Shown here: piece after piece, positions 1 through 7,682 of the stretch
Layout of the letters: every line of letters starts with the position of its first letter
Numbering within the stretch: position 1 is the stretch's first letter
From: Lachnospiraceae bacterium UBA4348
GTDB taxonomy: Bacteria; Bacillota; Clostridia; Lachnospirales; Lachnospiraceae
NCBI GenBank assembly: GCA_002394165.1
Contig: DGTA01000083.1
Location: 1-39,921 of the forward strand
Direction of reading: 5' to 3'
DNA: 39,921 bases
Notes under the pieces: model-generated
Told to the model about the DNA's origin: nothing
What the model saw: only the letters and a program-made list of their open reading frames with translations
Databases searched by the model: none
Translations under genes and position numbers: made by a program

Positions 1-1
1 G

Positions 2-97
2 ATTACAGCCGTAGATATGCACAAAGAGGCAACAGACGGAGAAGCATTGATTCGGTATCCGATGATCAAAGAACAGCAGATACGATATCAAAACTGA
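2..97 (+). CDS. possible 3' end of an upstream gene (partial)
   Basis: This frame is open from the left edge and stops with TGA at 95-97, giving about 31 residues of ordinary composition that end in KEQQIRYQN. The start lies outside the window. I do not recognise a family. Another frame is also open here, so this is only a weak partial call. Confidence 0.25.
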   Translation: MTAVDMHKEATDGEALIRYPMIKEQQIRYQN

Positions 98-249
98 AAT
101 CAAGATATATTTCAGTTTATAGATTTGTTCGGTATAACGAATTATATCATAATTAATTCAGCTTTACCATTGACATTCATAGCAACGTCTCCTGGCATGT
201 CGAGACGGTGGTTTTGCTGACTTTGAGACAGTGGAGAAGACAAAATAAA

Positions 250-273
250 AAGGTGACGGAAATCCGTCACCTT
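250..273 (-). terminator. intrinsic terminator of the radical SAM operon
   Basis: A perfect 11-bp inverted repeat, AAGGTGACGGA / TCCGTCACCTT with a 2-nt loop, is followed on the minus strand by TTTTATTTT. The stop codon of the Cys-Ala tail protein (267-269) lies inside the stem. I see nothing else in 98-249. Confidence 0.85.
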
Positions 274-1508
274 CTGCTTTCTACGCGGACTCTTCCGCGG
301 TGGATCCCTTCCTCGAAGAACTCCTTGACGGAACAGCCGGCGCGGCCGGAGGAAGCGCAGGCACATGCGCAGGCACATGAAGAAGCGCAGGCGCAGGCGC
401 ACGAGGAGGCACAGGAGGAAGCGCAGGATGAGCTGCGCCCGGAGCGGTGCGACCCGCCCGAATGACGGGAGCGGCTGGCCGGCACGGAGATCACATTTAC
501 GTGAATGTAGGTGTTGGGATGCGTGCCGTACCGGTAGGTACCGGCCTTGCGGTAAGCCTCCGGTTTTTCGAGATCTTTCTCCTCTACGATCTCCTTGCTT
601 TTGATCATGCTGCGTTTGCAGTACGGACACTCATCCTTGCCCTCCTGACGGACGGCGCCGCAGCCCGGGCAGTTCTCGTAGTATTCGATCTTGGTGCGGA
701 CGATCTTTTTGTCTGACCGGGAGGTGCCAAATCCGGTTCCTCCGGTTATCCAGCGGATGAACTTTACGAACATGTAAACGGGCAGGAACACAAAGATGAA
801 GAGCGAGATGACCGCTCCGATGAGGGTATAGAGGATCGTTCCCTCATCTTCTTTTGAGCCGCCCGCCTGTCGGTCTGTGGAAAAGGCAAAGGCATCGTTT
901 GGGTAGGTCACGGACATTGTATATTTTTGTCCGGGGGCGAGGGACGATGAGAAGATAAGCCGGTCATTATCCTGCAGGCAGTCCGGCTGCCAGGCCCCGG
1001 CCCTGTCGGCGTTCCAGCGGATAGTCAGGTCTTTGACCTCGATCTCATCAAACCAGGCCGGTGTAAAGGTATAGACCGTCTCCCCGGAGGTATAGCGGTC
1101 GATCTGGTACATGTTATCCTGGACAAAGGAAAACTCGAAGCTGGCGATCTCGTCCTTGTAGTAGTCACGGTCAAGGTAGACCGCCAGCGTGTTTTCCCTG
1201 TCTTCGATATGGTCAACGCCCGAAAGGGGCGTTACCTCAGAATGATGGAGGTTCGGGACGCCGATCTCCACCCATGTGAGAGGACCGTATTTCTCGTCAT
1301 CGAGCACCTTCCAGTCTATATGGTAGGTCATCTGCAGGGAAGCATCCTCCCGGACATCCACAGTGATCTGGAACTGTTCGATCTCGTCCGTGGGATCGGC
1401 CGCTGCGGTCACCGGGCGGGAAAGAACCAGGCCCATGACAAGCAGCAGCATGACTGCCGGGAGCAGGAATATACGTGTTGACTGTATTTTTCTGAACATA
1501 TCTTTCAT
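267..1508 (-). CDS. secreted/membrane protein with zinc ribbon and cytoplasmic Cys-Ala/Ser repeat tail
   Basis: 413 aa. Seen in order: signal peptide (about 1-37, ending VTAAA), an extracellular beta-rich domain (about 40-215) resembling DUF2207-type N-domains, one membrane helix (about 224-251), a four-Cys zinc ribbon (C280, C283, C294, C297), then a basic Gly/Ser/His linker. It ends in a tail with ten cysteines (C362-C392) built from CASS and CACA units, followed by GRAGCSVKEFF. The positive-inside pattern puts ribbon and tail in the cytoplasm. The ATG at 1508 was chosen because AGGAGG (1522-1517) sits 8 nt upstream and the ATG shares one base with the stop of the radical SAM gene, so the two are translationally coupled. 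I infer that the tail is the substrate of that enzyme. Tails of this type, as I recall, occur in other Firmicutes proteins, but I know of no assigned function. Confidence 0.8.
   Translation of the reverse strand: MKDMFRKIQSTRIFLLPAVMLLLVMGLVLSRPVTAAADPTDEIEQFQITVDVREDASLQMTYHIDWKVLDDEKYGPLTWVEIGVPNLHHSEVTPLSGVDHIEDRENTLAVYLDRDYYKDEIASFEFSFVQDNMYQIDRYTSGETVYTFTPAWFDEIEVKDLTIRWNADRAGAWQPDCLQDNDRLIFSSSLAPGQKYTMSVTYPNDAFAFSTDRQAGGSKEDEGTILYTLIGAVISLFIFVFLPVYMFVKFIRWITGGTGFGTSRSDKKIVRTKIEYYENCPGCGAVRQEGKDECPYCKRSMIKSKEIVEEKDLEKPEAYRKAGTYRYGTHPNTYIHVNVISVPASRSRHSGGSHRSGRSSSCASSCASSCACACASSCACACACASSGRAGCSVKEFFEEGIHRGRVRVESRR
333..425 (-). repeat. in-gene Cys-Ala/Ser codon repeat (putative modification region)
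   Basis: This segment encodes the low-complexity tail, residues 362-392 of the 413-aa membrane protein. Ten Cys are spaced as CxxxC twice, then CxC runs separated by Ala-Ser-Ser. The DNA is a degenerate run of GCG/TGC-type triplets, which makes it prone to slippage and copy-number change. Confidence 0.75.
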
Positions 1509-2905
1509 CAGCAGTACCTCCTGAGGGGACATTCACCGGTCATCCGGGCTGAAAAGGCGCGGCGCTCTGCGCAAGGCGCACTCTCCCAGATGTCCTTCCA
1601 GTCATCCGAAAGCATGTTTCCGAGCGGTTTGCCGGAAAGCCAGCTCTGGCACGGAACCACATTCCCGCCGGGCGTAACGGCCATGTTGGAGAGGCAGGCT
1701 CCGCAGGAGGGGGAAGGAATATTCAGTTCCTCAAAGACCTGGTCATCAAGCCATCCGGGAGAAGTGAAGGCGATCTCCATGCCGTTTTGATGGCAGTAGG
1801 AGACGGCACGCCGGAGGATCTCCTCCAGCTCATCGCTCTTAAGCTGCAGGGCCTCCGACTCAGCTTGCGCGGCGCTGCCCGTCGTGATCAGACCGGAACA
1901 GGTCACATAGATCACCCCGAGAGAGTGAAGAAGCTCTAGTGTTTTTTCATAGTCCCGGTTGAGTGTGCACAGGGGCGTGTTGATGCTGACGGAGAGACCC
2001 TCTGAGAGGGCGTTTTTTATTCCCGAGAGGGTATCGGCATGACGGTCTGCCCCGACCAGGCGGTTGTGGATCTGAGGATCGGCGGAGTAGAAGGTGATCT
2101 GTACGCTGTCCAGCTCCGCCTCCCGAAGCCGGCGGCAGTATTCCTTTGTCAGCCGGATTCCGTTGGTGTTGAGGCGGGAGATAAACCAGCGGGCATATCG
2201 GATCAGCTCGAACAGGTCTTCGCGCAGGGTCGGCTCTCCGCCCGTAAAGGTCACCTGAGGAATGCCGGCGCTCCGGCAGTTATCCAGGATTTTTTTCCAG
2301 TCCTGCGTGGAAAGCTCCGCCTCGTCGGAAAGTGTCTGGCCGGCGGCATAGCAGTGCACACATTTTTGATTGCAGTGCCAGCTGCCGTCTTTGGTCATGG
2401 CGCTGACCATCAGGTCCATGCGGTGAGGAGAGCGCATGAAGGGAGCGTAATCCCCGATGCTCATGAAATCCACATCCGCGGTCACCTCCTCGCGGTAAGC
2501 GATCTGGCGTATGGTCGTGTAGATAGTCCGGATATCCGCTTCGATGCGTTTGCGGGAGAAGACCGGAATGATCCCGCGGACGCTGTCGGCGGTGCGGCTT
2601 AAGATCTCCTGGATATCCGCGTCGCTGATCTGGCGGCCGTCATATCGGTTTGTCTCCCGGATCATCTCAGCCAGGATCACCGCCCAGGCAAAATTGACCG
2701 GGAGGATGTCCGTGCCGTTGATGATGGCAGCGCTGGGACCGAATTCATTCTCCTCCGTTTTCGGAGGGATCAGGTGAATGCGGATGGCGCCGGGACCGTC
2801 CGGATTTAAGGTGGTATGAAGTACTTCACTGAAGACGGAGTCCATGTACGCTTTCAGGTTTCGGACTGTCTTTGTGTTCCGGAATAATAAAGGTATCTTA
2901 GCCAT
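1508..2905 (-). CDS. radical SAM/SPASM-domain peptide- or protein-modifying enzyme
   Basis: 465 aa. The radical SAM motif CNQKCVHC (C178, C182, C185) binds the SAM-cleaving [4Fe-4S] cluster, and GGEP lies at 222-225. The C-terminus has SPASM-like auxiliary-cluster cysteines C401, C404, C419, C445, C459 and C465, the last being the final residue. The first 150 or so residues are an extra N-domain; its middle (about 60-115) could be a PqqD/RRE-like peptide-recognition fold, but this is only a guess. SPASM enzymes typically install thioether, C-C or epimer modifications in ribosomal peptides or mature protein cofactors. The next gene, coupled by a one-base stop/start overlap, encodes a Cys-rich tail and is the obvious candidate substrate. 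The ATG at 2905 follows a purine-rich GGGGGAGAAAGGA. Family is certain; chemistry and target are inferred. Confidence 0.9.
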   Translation of the reverse strand: MAKIPLLFRNTKTVRNLKAYMDSVFSEVLHTTLNPDGPGAIRIHLIPPKTEENEFGPSAAIINGTDILPVNFAWAVILAEMIRETNRYDGRQISDADIQEILSRTADSVRGIIPVFSRKRIEADIRTIYTTIRQIAYREEVTADVDFMSIGDYAPFMRSPHRMDLMVSAMTKDGSWHCNQKCVHCYAAGQTLSDEAELSTQDWKKILDNCRSAGIPQVTFTGGEPTLREDLFELIRYARWFISRLNTNGIRLTKEYCRRLREAELDSVQITFYSADPQIHNRLVGADRHADTLSGIKNALSEGLSVSINTPLCTLNRDYEKTLELLHSLGVIYVTCSGLITTGSAAQAESEALQLKSDELEEILRRAVSYCHQNGMEIAFTSPGWLDDQVFEELNIPSPSCGACLSNMAVTPGGNVVPCQSWLSGKPLGNMLSDDWKDIWESAPCAERRAFSARMTGECPLRRYC

Positions 2906-2961
2906 TGCGTCCTTTCTCCCCCTTCTGCGGGCTGATATGACTGCTTTGTGACGTCTTCACT

Positions 2962-2970
2962 ATTATACCA
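2962..2970 (-). promoter_or_regulatory. extended -10 promoter of the radical SAM operon
   Basis: The minus strand reads TGGTATAAT, a perfect -10 with the TGn extension, about 57 nt upstream of the ATG at 2905. No good -35 is visible, which is usual for extended -10 promoters. Confidence 0.5.
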
Positions 2971-2989
2971 AAGAGGAAAGGCAACATCC

Positions 2990-3112
2990 ATGAATGTAAG
3001 AGAAAAACTTGTCGACTATATGAAAGCCGGGATCAAGGAAGCCGGCAGCAGCGTCATCGCCTCCCACAGGAATGAGAGGACGCAGGCAACTTATATCGTG
3101 GAAGAACGATGA
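2990..3112 (+). CDS. small hypothetical protein, 40 aa
   Basis: It starts at an ATG 8 nt after AAAGG (the leader reads AGAGGAAAGGCAACATCC) and encodes 40 residues, basic and soluble, MNVREKLVDYMKAG... to ...YIVEER. No family recognised. It could be a genuine small protein or the surviving 5' end of a longer gene. The good ribosome binding site and its place between a divergent promoter and the next gene's promoter favour expression. Confidence 0.4.
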   Translation: MNVREKLVDYMKAGIKEAGSSVIASHRNERTQATYIVEER

Positions 3113-3148
3113 AATTGTTTTACATCAGTATCCTAAAAACTGCTGTTG

Positions 3149-3157
3149 TGGTAAAAT
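3149..3157 (+). promoter_or_regulatory. extended -10 promoter upstream of the RsbW-like gene
   Basis: TGGTAAAAT lies 34 nt upstream of the ATG at 3191. The TGn extension is present and the -35 region is weak. It is likely to drive the ATPase, ABC and oxidase genes that follow. Confidence 0.4.
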
Positions 3158-3190
3158 AGCCTTAGGTGCTTGGTGAAACAAGGAGGGGCT

Positions 3191-3598
3191 ATGAAGGAAC
3201 TGACCATTGATGCTAAGATCAGTAATCTCCATGGGGTGATCGGCTTTCTGGATGCGCAGCTCGAAGAGATGGACTGCCCGATGTCAGCTCAGATACAGCT
3301 TGACATGGCCGTGGAGGAACTGTTTGTCAATATAGCGAACTATGCCTATGCTCCGGGAAGCGGAACGGCGACGATCCGGATCCGTACCTGTTCGTCGCCC
3401 CGCTCTGTGACTGTGACTCTGATCGATGAAGGCGTTCCCTTCGATCCGACTAAGAAACAGGATCCGGATACATCCCTTTCAGCTCAGGACCGCTCGATCG
3501 GCGGTCTGGGGATCTTTATGGCCAAAAAGAGCGTCGATGAAATGAAATATGAGTATGTTAACGGCCAGAACCGTTTGACTCTCCACAAAAGATTTTGA
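3191..3598 (+). CDS. RsbW/SpoIIAB-like ATP-binding protein (HATPase_c_2)
   Basis: 135 aa, the size of stand-alone anti-sigma-factor kinases. GHKL-fold motifs are visible: N box E42-E43-x3-N47-x2-N50, G1 box D79-x-G81 (LIDEGVPFDP), and G2 box GGLG 104-107 followed by the usual C-terminal strand. Proteins of this family bind ATP and phosphorylate an STAS-domain antagonist or sequester a sigma factor. No STAS or sigma partner is adjacent, so its target is unknown. ATG 3191 was chosen over the earlier TTG at 3170 because AAGGAGGGG directly precedes it. It is probably co-transcribed with the ABC gene 18 nt downstream. Confidence 0.85.
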   Translation: MKELTIDAKISNLHGVIGFLDAQLEEMDCPMSAQIQLDMAVEELFVNIANYAYAPGSGTATIRIRTCSSPRSVTVTLIDEGVPFDPTKKQDPDTSLSAQDRSIGGLGIFMAKKSVDEMKYEYVNGQNRLTLHKRF

Positions 3599-3616
3599 CA
3601 GGCAAAGGAGTTTTTC

Positions 3617-4750
3617 ATGCCGCAGCCGGGAGGGCCGGGAGGCCGTTTTTCAAGAGGTTTTCTTACAGAAGAAGAGAAGGCAAAAGCGCCTGAAGTGACA
3701 GGAGAGCTGCTTAAGCGCGTATTCTCGTACCTGAAGCCGTATTCCGGGCATCTGGTACTTGTGATCGTGTGCATCGCAGCCTCCTCTTTCTTTACGCTTC
3801 TTCCGTCTATCCTGACAGGAAGGATCATCGACGAGGGCATCATGAAACGCGACATCCGGGCGCTGGTGCTCTATATCGTGCTGTCCCTGACGGTGACGCT
3901 GGGCGCCAACCTGATCGGTGTCGCCGAAAGCTACATCAACAGCTGGATCGCACAGCATATCACCTTCGATATGAGAAACCAGATGTACGCCCATCTGCAA
4001 AAGATGTCACAGCGTTTTTTCACTTCAAACAACCAGGGAGATATCATCACCCGCATGACCAGTGACATAGACGGCGTACAGCAGGTGATCACCGGTACGT
4101 TCACCAGCATTCTCTCCAATTCCATCACCCTGATCATCGCCATGGCCGCCATGTTCCAGAAGAACTGGATCCTCGCCCTGGTGGGGATCGTGATCGTTCC
4201 GCTGTTTACCATTCCCACACGCCATGCCGGAAAGACCCGGTGGAAATACGCCAATGAATCCCAGGCCTGCAATGATGAGATCAACGGCATCCTGAATGAG
4301 ACGCTCTCCGTGTCCGGACAGCTGCTCGTCAAGCTCTTCGGAAAAGAGAAGTATGAGTACGAGCGGTACGAGAAGGCAAATGAGAAGATGATCGGGCTGA
4401 ACATCCGCGAGGGGATGGCCGGGAGGTGGTTCAGGGTGGTCTTATCCACCTTCACGAGTATCGGTCCCATGCTGATCTACCTGGTCGGCGGTATCCTGAT
4501 CATCCGTTCGCACACCAGTATCCTGATCGCCCACAGACTGTCGACCATCCTGGCGGCGGATGAGATCCTGGTGGTGAAGGACGGGACGATCATCGAGCGG
4601 GGGCAGCAAAAGGAGCTTGTCGAAAAAGGCGGAATGTATGCCGAATTGTATGAGACCCAGTTCTCAAAGGCACTTCTTGGAGAGACTGACGGCGTGAGCG
4701 AACTGGAACAGTATCTGTGGGGAGCGGTCCCCGCGGATGAGCCTGACTGA
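3617..4750 (+). pseudogene. ABC exporter with in-frame deletion of the ATPase core
   Basis: The 377-aa reading frame starts well (AAAGGAG, 6 nt, ATG) and encodes a normal exporter membrane domain of the MdlB/MsbA type: about five helices and the coupling-helix region RFFTSNNQGDIITRMTSD. At residues 297-300 (near 4505-4516) it passes straight into the end of a nucleotide-binding domain, SILIAHRLSTI, the H-loop, then DGTIIERGQ. Walker A, Q-loop, LSGGQ signature and Walker B are all absent, as is the last membrane helix, so roughly 200 or more residues are missing without loss of frame. It cannot hydrolyse ATP. It is either a recent deletion pseudogene or an assembly collapse. No second half-transporter is adjacent. 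Confidence 0.8.
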
Positions 4751-4805
4751 CGCGGTATAAAACAGATAGATCACGGATATTCATCTGAATGGAAAGGAGC
4801 AGCTT

Positions 4806-5711
4806 ATGGACAGGAAAAGTGCTGCGGATGCGAATCTGATCACGGAAAAGTATCTCGATTCCATCCTGATCGAGGAGCGGATCATTGACACGAAGGCGGC
4901 GGACTTAACGACCACCTTCCTGGGAGAGACCTTCTCCATGCCGGTCATGATGCCGGCGTTCTCGCACCTGAAGGCGTACAACGGCAGGGAACTGACCGGG
5001 TTGGAGGAATACTCCATTGCGGCTAAAAACCTGAATGTGCTGAATTTCTGTGGTATGATGGAGAATGATCTTTATCAGAAGATCGCGGATACCGGCGCGA
5101 AGACAGTCAGGATCGTCAAGCCCTATGAGGATGACGGGAAGGTGCGTGACCAGCTCGCTTACGCCAAAGAAGCCGGAGCCTTCGCAGTGGGGATCGATAT
5201 CGATCACATCTTCGGGGAAGATGGCTATGATGTGGTCATCGGGGAGAAGATGACGTATCAGACGGTGGAGAAACTGGCTGATTATGCGGCTGTGACGGAT
5301 CTTCCGTTTATTGTCAAAGGTGTCCTGAGCGTCCAGGATGCGGTCAAATCCGTTCAGGCCGGAGCGAAGGCAATCATTGTCAGCCATCATCACGGCCGCC
5401 TGCCCTTTGCGGTGCCTCCGGTGCTGGCGCTGCCGCGCATAAAGGAAGCCCTGGAGGGAACCGGGACAGAGATCATCGTTGACTGCTCCATCGCCAGCGG
5501 CGCGGATGTTTATAAATGTCTGGCCCTGGGCGCTGATGCCGCCGCAGCAGGCAGGGCGATGCTGCCCGCGCTTGAGAAGGACGGCGCCGCCGGTGTGGAA
5601 GGGGTGTTTAACAAGATCGCGTCGGAGCTTCGCTTTATCATGAGTATGAGCGGTTTTGAGAGGGTGGAAGACATAGACAGCAGCGCGCTGTGGCTGCCGA
5701 ACACCTATTGA
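4806..5711 (+). CDS. FMN-dependent alpha-hydroxy-acid oxidizing enzyme (lactate/glycolate oxidase family)
   Basis: 301 aa, somewhat shorter than the usual 340-380 because the N-terminus is brief. TIM-barrel FMN motifs are seen: the PVMMPAFSHLKAYN phosphate/flavin region, LPFIVKGVLSVQDA with the flavin-contacting Lys, and the catalytic-His segment VSHHHGR in place of the classical SNHGGR. It is followed by IIVDCSIASGADVYKCLALGAD, the phosphate-binding end of the barrel. The family oxidises L-2-hydroxyacids to 2-oxoacids. The HHH variant, as I recall, occurs in a clostridial subfamily whose substrate is not assigned. The ATG at 4806 follows GGAAAGGAG. It is the last gene before a convergent terminator. 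Confidence 0.8.
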   Translation: MDRKSAADANLITEKYLDSILIEERIIDTKAADLTTTFLGETFSMPVMMPAFSHLKAYNGRELTGLEEYSIAAKNLNVLNFCGMMENDLYQKIADTGAKTVRIVKPYEDDGKVRDQLAYAKEAGAFAVGIDIDHIFGEDGYDVVIGEKMTYQTVEKLADYAAVTDLPFIVKGVLSVQDAVKSVQAGAKAIIVSHHHGRLPFAVPPVLALPRIKEALEGTGTEIIVDCSIASGADVYKCLALGADAAAAGRAMLPALEKDGAAGVEGVFNKIASELRFIMSMSGFERVEDIDSSALWLPNTY

Positions 5712-5734
5712 CGGCAGGCTCCCGGAACAGAAAA

Positions 5735-5781
5735 GAACGCGCCGGAGAAGGATGATATGGCAGATCCTTCCCGGCGCGTTC
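5735..5781. terminator. bidirectional terminator between convergent operons
   Basis: Stem GAACGCGCCGGAGAAGGAT (5735-5753) pairs with ATCCTTCCCGGCGCGTTC (5764-5781) with one bulge. T-rich sequence follows on both strands (CTTTTC on minus, a T6 run slightly further on plus). It separates the plus-strand oxidase gene from the minus-strand VOC gene. Confidence 0.75.
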
Positions 5782-5817
5782 CATTTAATGACTTTTTTGA
5801 TGGATGAACGGACAGTG

Positions 5818-6294
5818 TCAGAATGATTCAAGCAGTTCGATACGGCATTTCAGTTTTTTGTGCAAGGACAGATAGATATACTGGCCGCTGCCGTCGCCGT
5901 AGATGCCGCGCTGTTCGACAACCGCGTCAAACTCATTGACCAGCTGCTCGATGACCTTTTCGGATGTTCCGGTCTCGATCTGGAACGCGATATGATGGAT
6001 CCCTTCACCGAATTCATTGAGCGAATCACGCCACACGGAGGGCTCCTCATTGGGCTCGATCAGCTCCAGCTGGACTCCGGGAGTGAGATCGAAGAAGGCA
6101 AGACGGCAGTTTGCTTTCGGTGCCGGCTGGCCGAACACCTGTGTCTGCATTACCTCATATTCGCCGCAGATATCCGCCGGCGGTACCTCACAGTCAAAGA
6201 GCAGGGCAAACTGCTCGCGGGTCGCCTCGATATCATTGACGACAAAACCTACCTGTGCAAAACGCGCATTGTTTAAGATTGCTTTCAGTCCCAT
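5818..6294 (-). CDS. VOC-family enzyme (glyoxalase/methylmalonyl-CoA epimerase-like), last gene of sugar operon
   Basis: 158 aa with two beta-alpha-beta-beta-beta modules. At the four metal-ligand positions I read Q14 (QVGFVV), E77 (QLELIEP), H101 (HHIAF) and E153 (CRIELLE), so the first His of the epimerase pattern is Gln; H/Q exchange is tolerated in glyoxalase I-type enzymes. These enzymes polarise a carbonyl or enediolate for isomerisation, epimerisation or lyase chemistry. The upstream VOC gene ends 1 nt before this ATG, and its last codons supply the AAGGAG, so the pair is coupled. Presence in a sugar operon suggests a keto-sugar or sugar-acid intermediate; the exact reaction is unknown. 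Confidence 0.8.
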   Translation of the reverse strand: MGLKAILNNARFAQVGFVVNDIEATREQFALLFDCEVPPADICGEYEVMQTQVFGQPAPKANCRLAFFDLTPGVQLELIEPNEEPSVWRDSLNEFGEGIHHIAFQIETGTSEKVIEQLVNEFDAVVEQRGIYGDGSGQYIYLSLHKKLKCRIELLESF

Positions 6295-6295
6295 C

Positions 6296-6802
6296 TCAAT
6301 TCTCCTTCTCTATTGAATCCAGAACTTCCCGGATCAGGGCGGTGTTGTCCCTGTCCACTTTAATGTTCAGTTCACTCTTAAGTGTCTCGTATGTATCATA
6401 AAAAGCGTAGCTCTGTCCCGGATAATATCCGATGTGGTACAGGTCCTCTGTGCCGGTGGCTTCGGCGATCGTTCTGACCGCCTCCTCCTCATCGGGAACC
6501 AGGAAGGCGATGTGCATGAAGCCCTCCCCGTGTTTTTCGATGAAGGTCTTCCAGGGGCTCGGCTCCTGGCCGGGCTGGACCACCTCCAGTACCAGGTTGT
6601 CCAGTTCGATCACGCTGATGCGGCAGTCTTTGTAAAGCTCAAGCTTTCCGTCAGTGAATGTGGGCGCTGTGTCCGGCCCCGGAATATTCCAGATCCGCGG
6701 GCACTCATTAAGGCCCAGCAGTTTGCCCCAGGCGGTCATGACTTTTTCGATGTCCCTGACCACGAAAGAAATATGGACTGCTCTTTTTGTACCTAATGAC
6801 AT
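6296..6802 (-). CDS. VOC-family enzyme, second paralogue of the sugar operon
   Basis: 168 aa VOC fold with a complete H10-E73-H97-E144 metal-ligand set (VHISFVV, LEVVQP, FMHIAF, KSELNI), the pattern of methylmalonyl-CoA epimerase-like members. It is clearly related to the downstream gene: both share the EPS.W core and a GEG...HIAF strand. Two diverged copies side by side may form a heterodimer or act on successive intermediates. No CoA-pathway gene is nearby, so true methylmalonyl-CoA epimerase is unlikely. The start at 6802 is an ATG; a CCTCC-complement (GGAGG) lies 8 nt upstream on the coding strand. Confidence 0.8.
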   Translation of the reverse strand: MSLGTKRAVHISFVVRDIEKVMTAWGKLLGLNECPRIWNIPGPDTAPTFTDGKLELYKDCRISVIELDNLVLEVVQPGQEPSPWKTFIEKHGEGFMHIAFLVPDEEEAVRTIAEATGTEDLYHIGYYPGQSYAFYDTYETLKSELNIKVDRDNTALIREVLDSIEKEN

Positions 6803-6828
6803 GGATTCGCCTCCTTACCTGCGCCGGG

Positions 6829-7665
6829 TCAGTAGCTGATCCCGGCCCTGTCAAGCCGCTCCTGGACATATTTCAGGCTGGAACGGTATTCTTCGTCGGT
6901 TGTCAGATGCTCGATGATCACCGGCATATCCTTGTCGTACTCATCGATCAGCGTCATGTATTTTTCTATATTCAGGGTCCCGTTTCCGCAGGATGTCTCC
7001 ACCAGCTGGAAGGTGAGCTCCTGATTGAGGATGATGTCCTTGAGGTGGCAGCTGGTCACGAGCGGGCCGAGCTTGTCAAAGCATTCCTGAAGAAAATCGT
7101 CCGAATTGAAATAGCGCGCCGGGCAGTTGATCATGTTGACGACATCCAGGTGAATGCCGAAGCCCTCGCGGTCCACGTCGTGCAGCAGTTTCAGGCACTC
7201 GTCAGGACTGGTGGGGATCATCCAGGGCATGGGCTCAACGCTGTACTCTGTCCTGGCCGGTTTTACCTCGTCGAGCAGCTGTCTGGTGTATTCCACGACC
7301 GCCTGCCAGCACTCGGGTGAATAGTTCACGGCGTAGCCTCCGTCCCAGACGGGTCCGCCCCAGGTGCCGGTGACGTTGACGCAGCATCTGGCACCGATTT
7401 CGTCAGCCAGGCGTAGCTGGCCGACAGCCCTTTTCCGGGCCTCTTCCCGCTCGGCAGCGCTGACCGCGAATACATTTCTCCAGATCCCGACCTCAGCGAT
7501 GAGGAGGTCGTTTTTCCTCGCCGCGTCCATATAATCCGCGATCACATGGTCAGGACTTGTATGATCGACCGGAAAGACGACGCTGCGGCACCCAAGCGCC
7601 CGCATCGTTTCGGCCCATTCCTGGGCACTTTCATGCCTTAACGGAGATGAAAGCCCTATTCTCAT
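6829..7665 (-). CDS. sugar phosphate isomerase/epimerase (xylose isomerase-like TIM barrel)
   Basis: 278 aa AP_endonuc_2/IolE-IolI-type barrel. Expected metal and catalytic residues are E144 (SVEPMPW), D174 (GIHLDVVN), H207 (SCHLKD) and E252 (VIIEHL). Such enzymes epimerise or isomerise ketoses, inosose-type intermediates or 3-keto sugars. Next to a Gfo/Idh/MocA oxidoreductase it fits a pathway in which a sugar or glycoside is oxidised and then isomerised. The related DgpA/DgpC-type pair of gut C-glycoside deglycosylation is a precedent for this combination, but the small partner subunit known there is not seen. Start ATG 7665 follows GGAAGGAG. Confidence 0.8.
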   Translation of the reverse strand: MRIGLSSPLRHESAQEWAETMRALGCRSVVFPVDHTSPDHVIADYMDAARKNDLLIAEVGIWRNVFAVSAAEREEARKRAVGQLRLADEIGARCCVNVTGTWGGPVWDGGYAVNYSPECWQAVVEYTRQLLDEVKPARTEYSVEPMPWMIPTSPDECLKLLHDVDREGFGIHLDVVNMINCPARYFNSDDFLQECFDKLGPLVTSCHLKDIILNQELTFQLVETSCGNGTLNIEKYMTLIDEYDKDMPVIIEHLTTDEEYRSSLKYVQERLDRAGISY

Positions 7666-7682
7666 CTGTGTTCTCCTTCCGT

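Noticed and set aside
5860..6796. Plus-strand open frames opposite the two VOC genes
   Set aside because: They lack ribosome binding sites and family motifs, and they oppose two coupled genes with clear VOC metal-ligand patterns.
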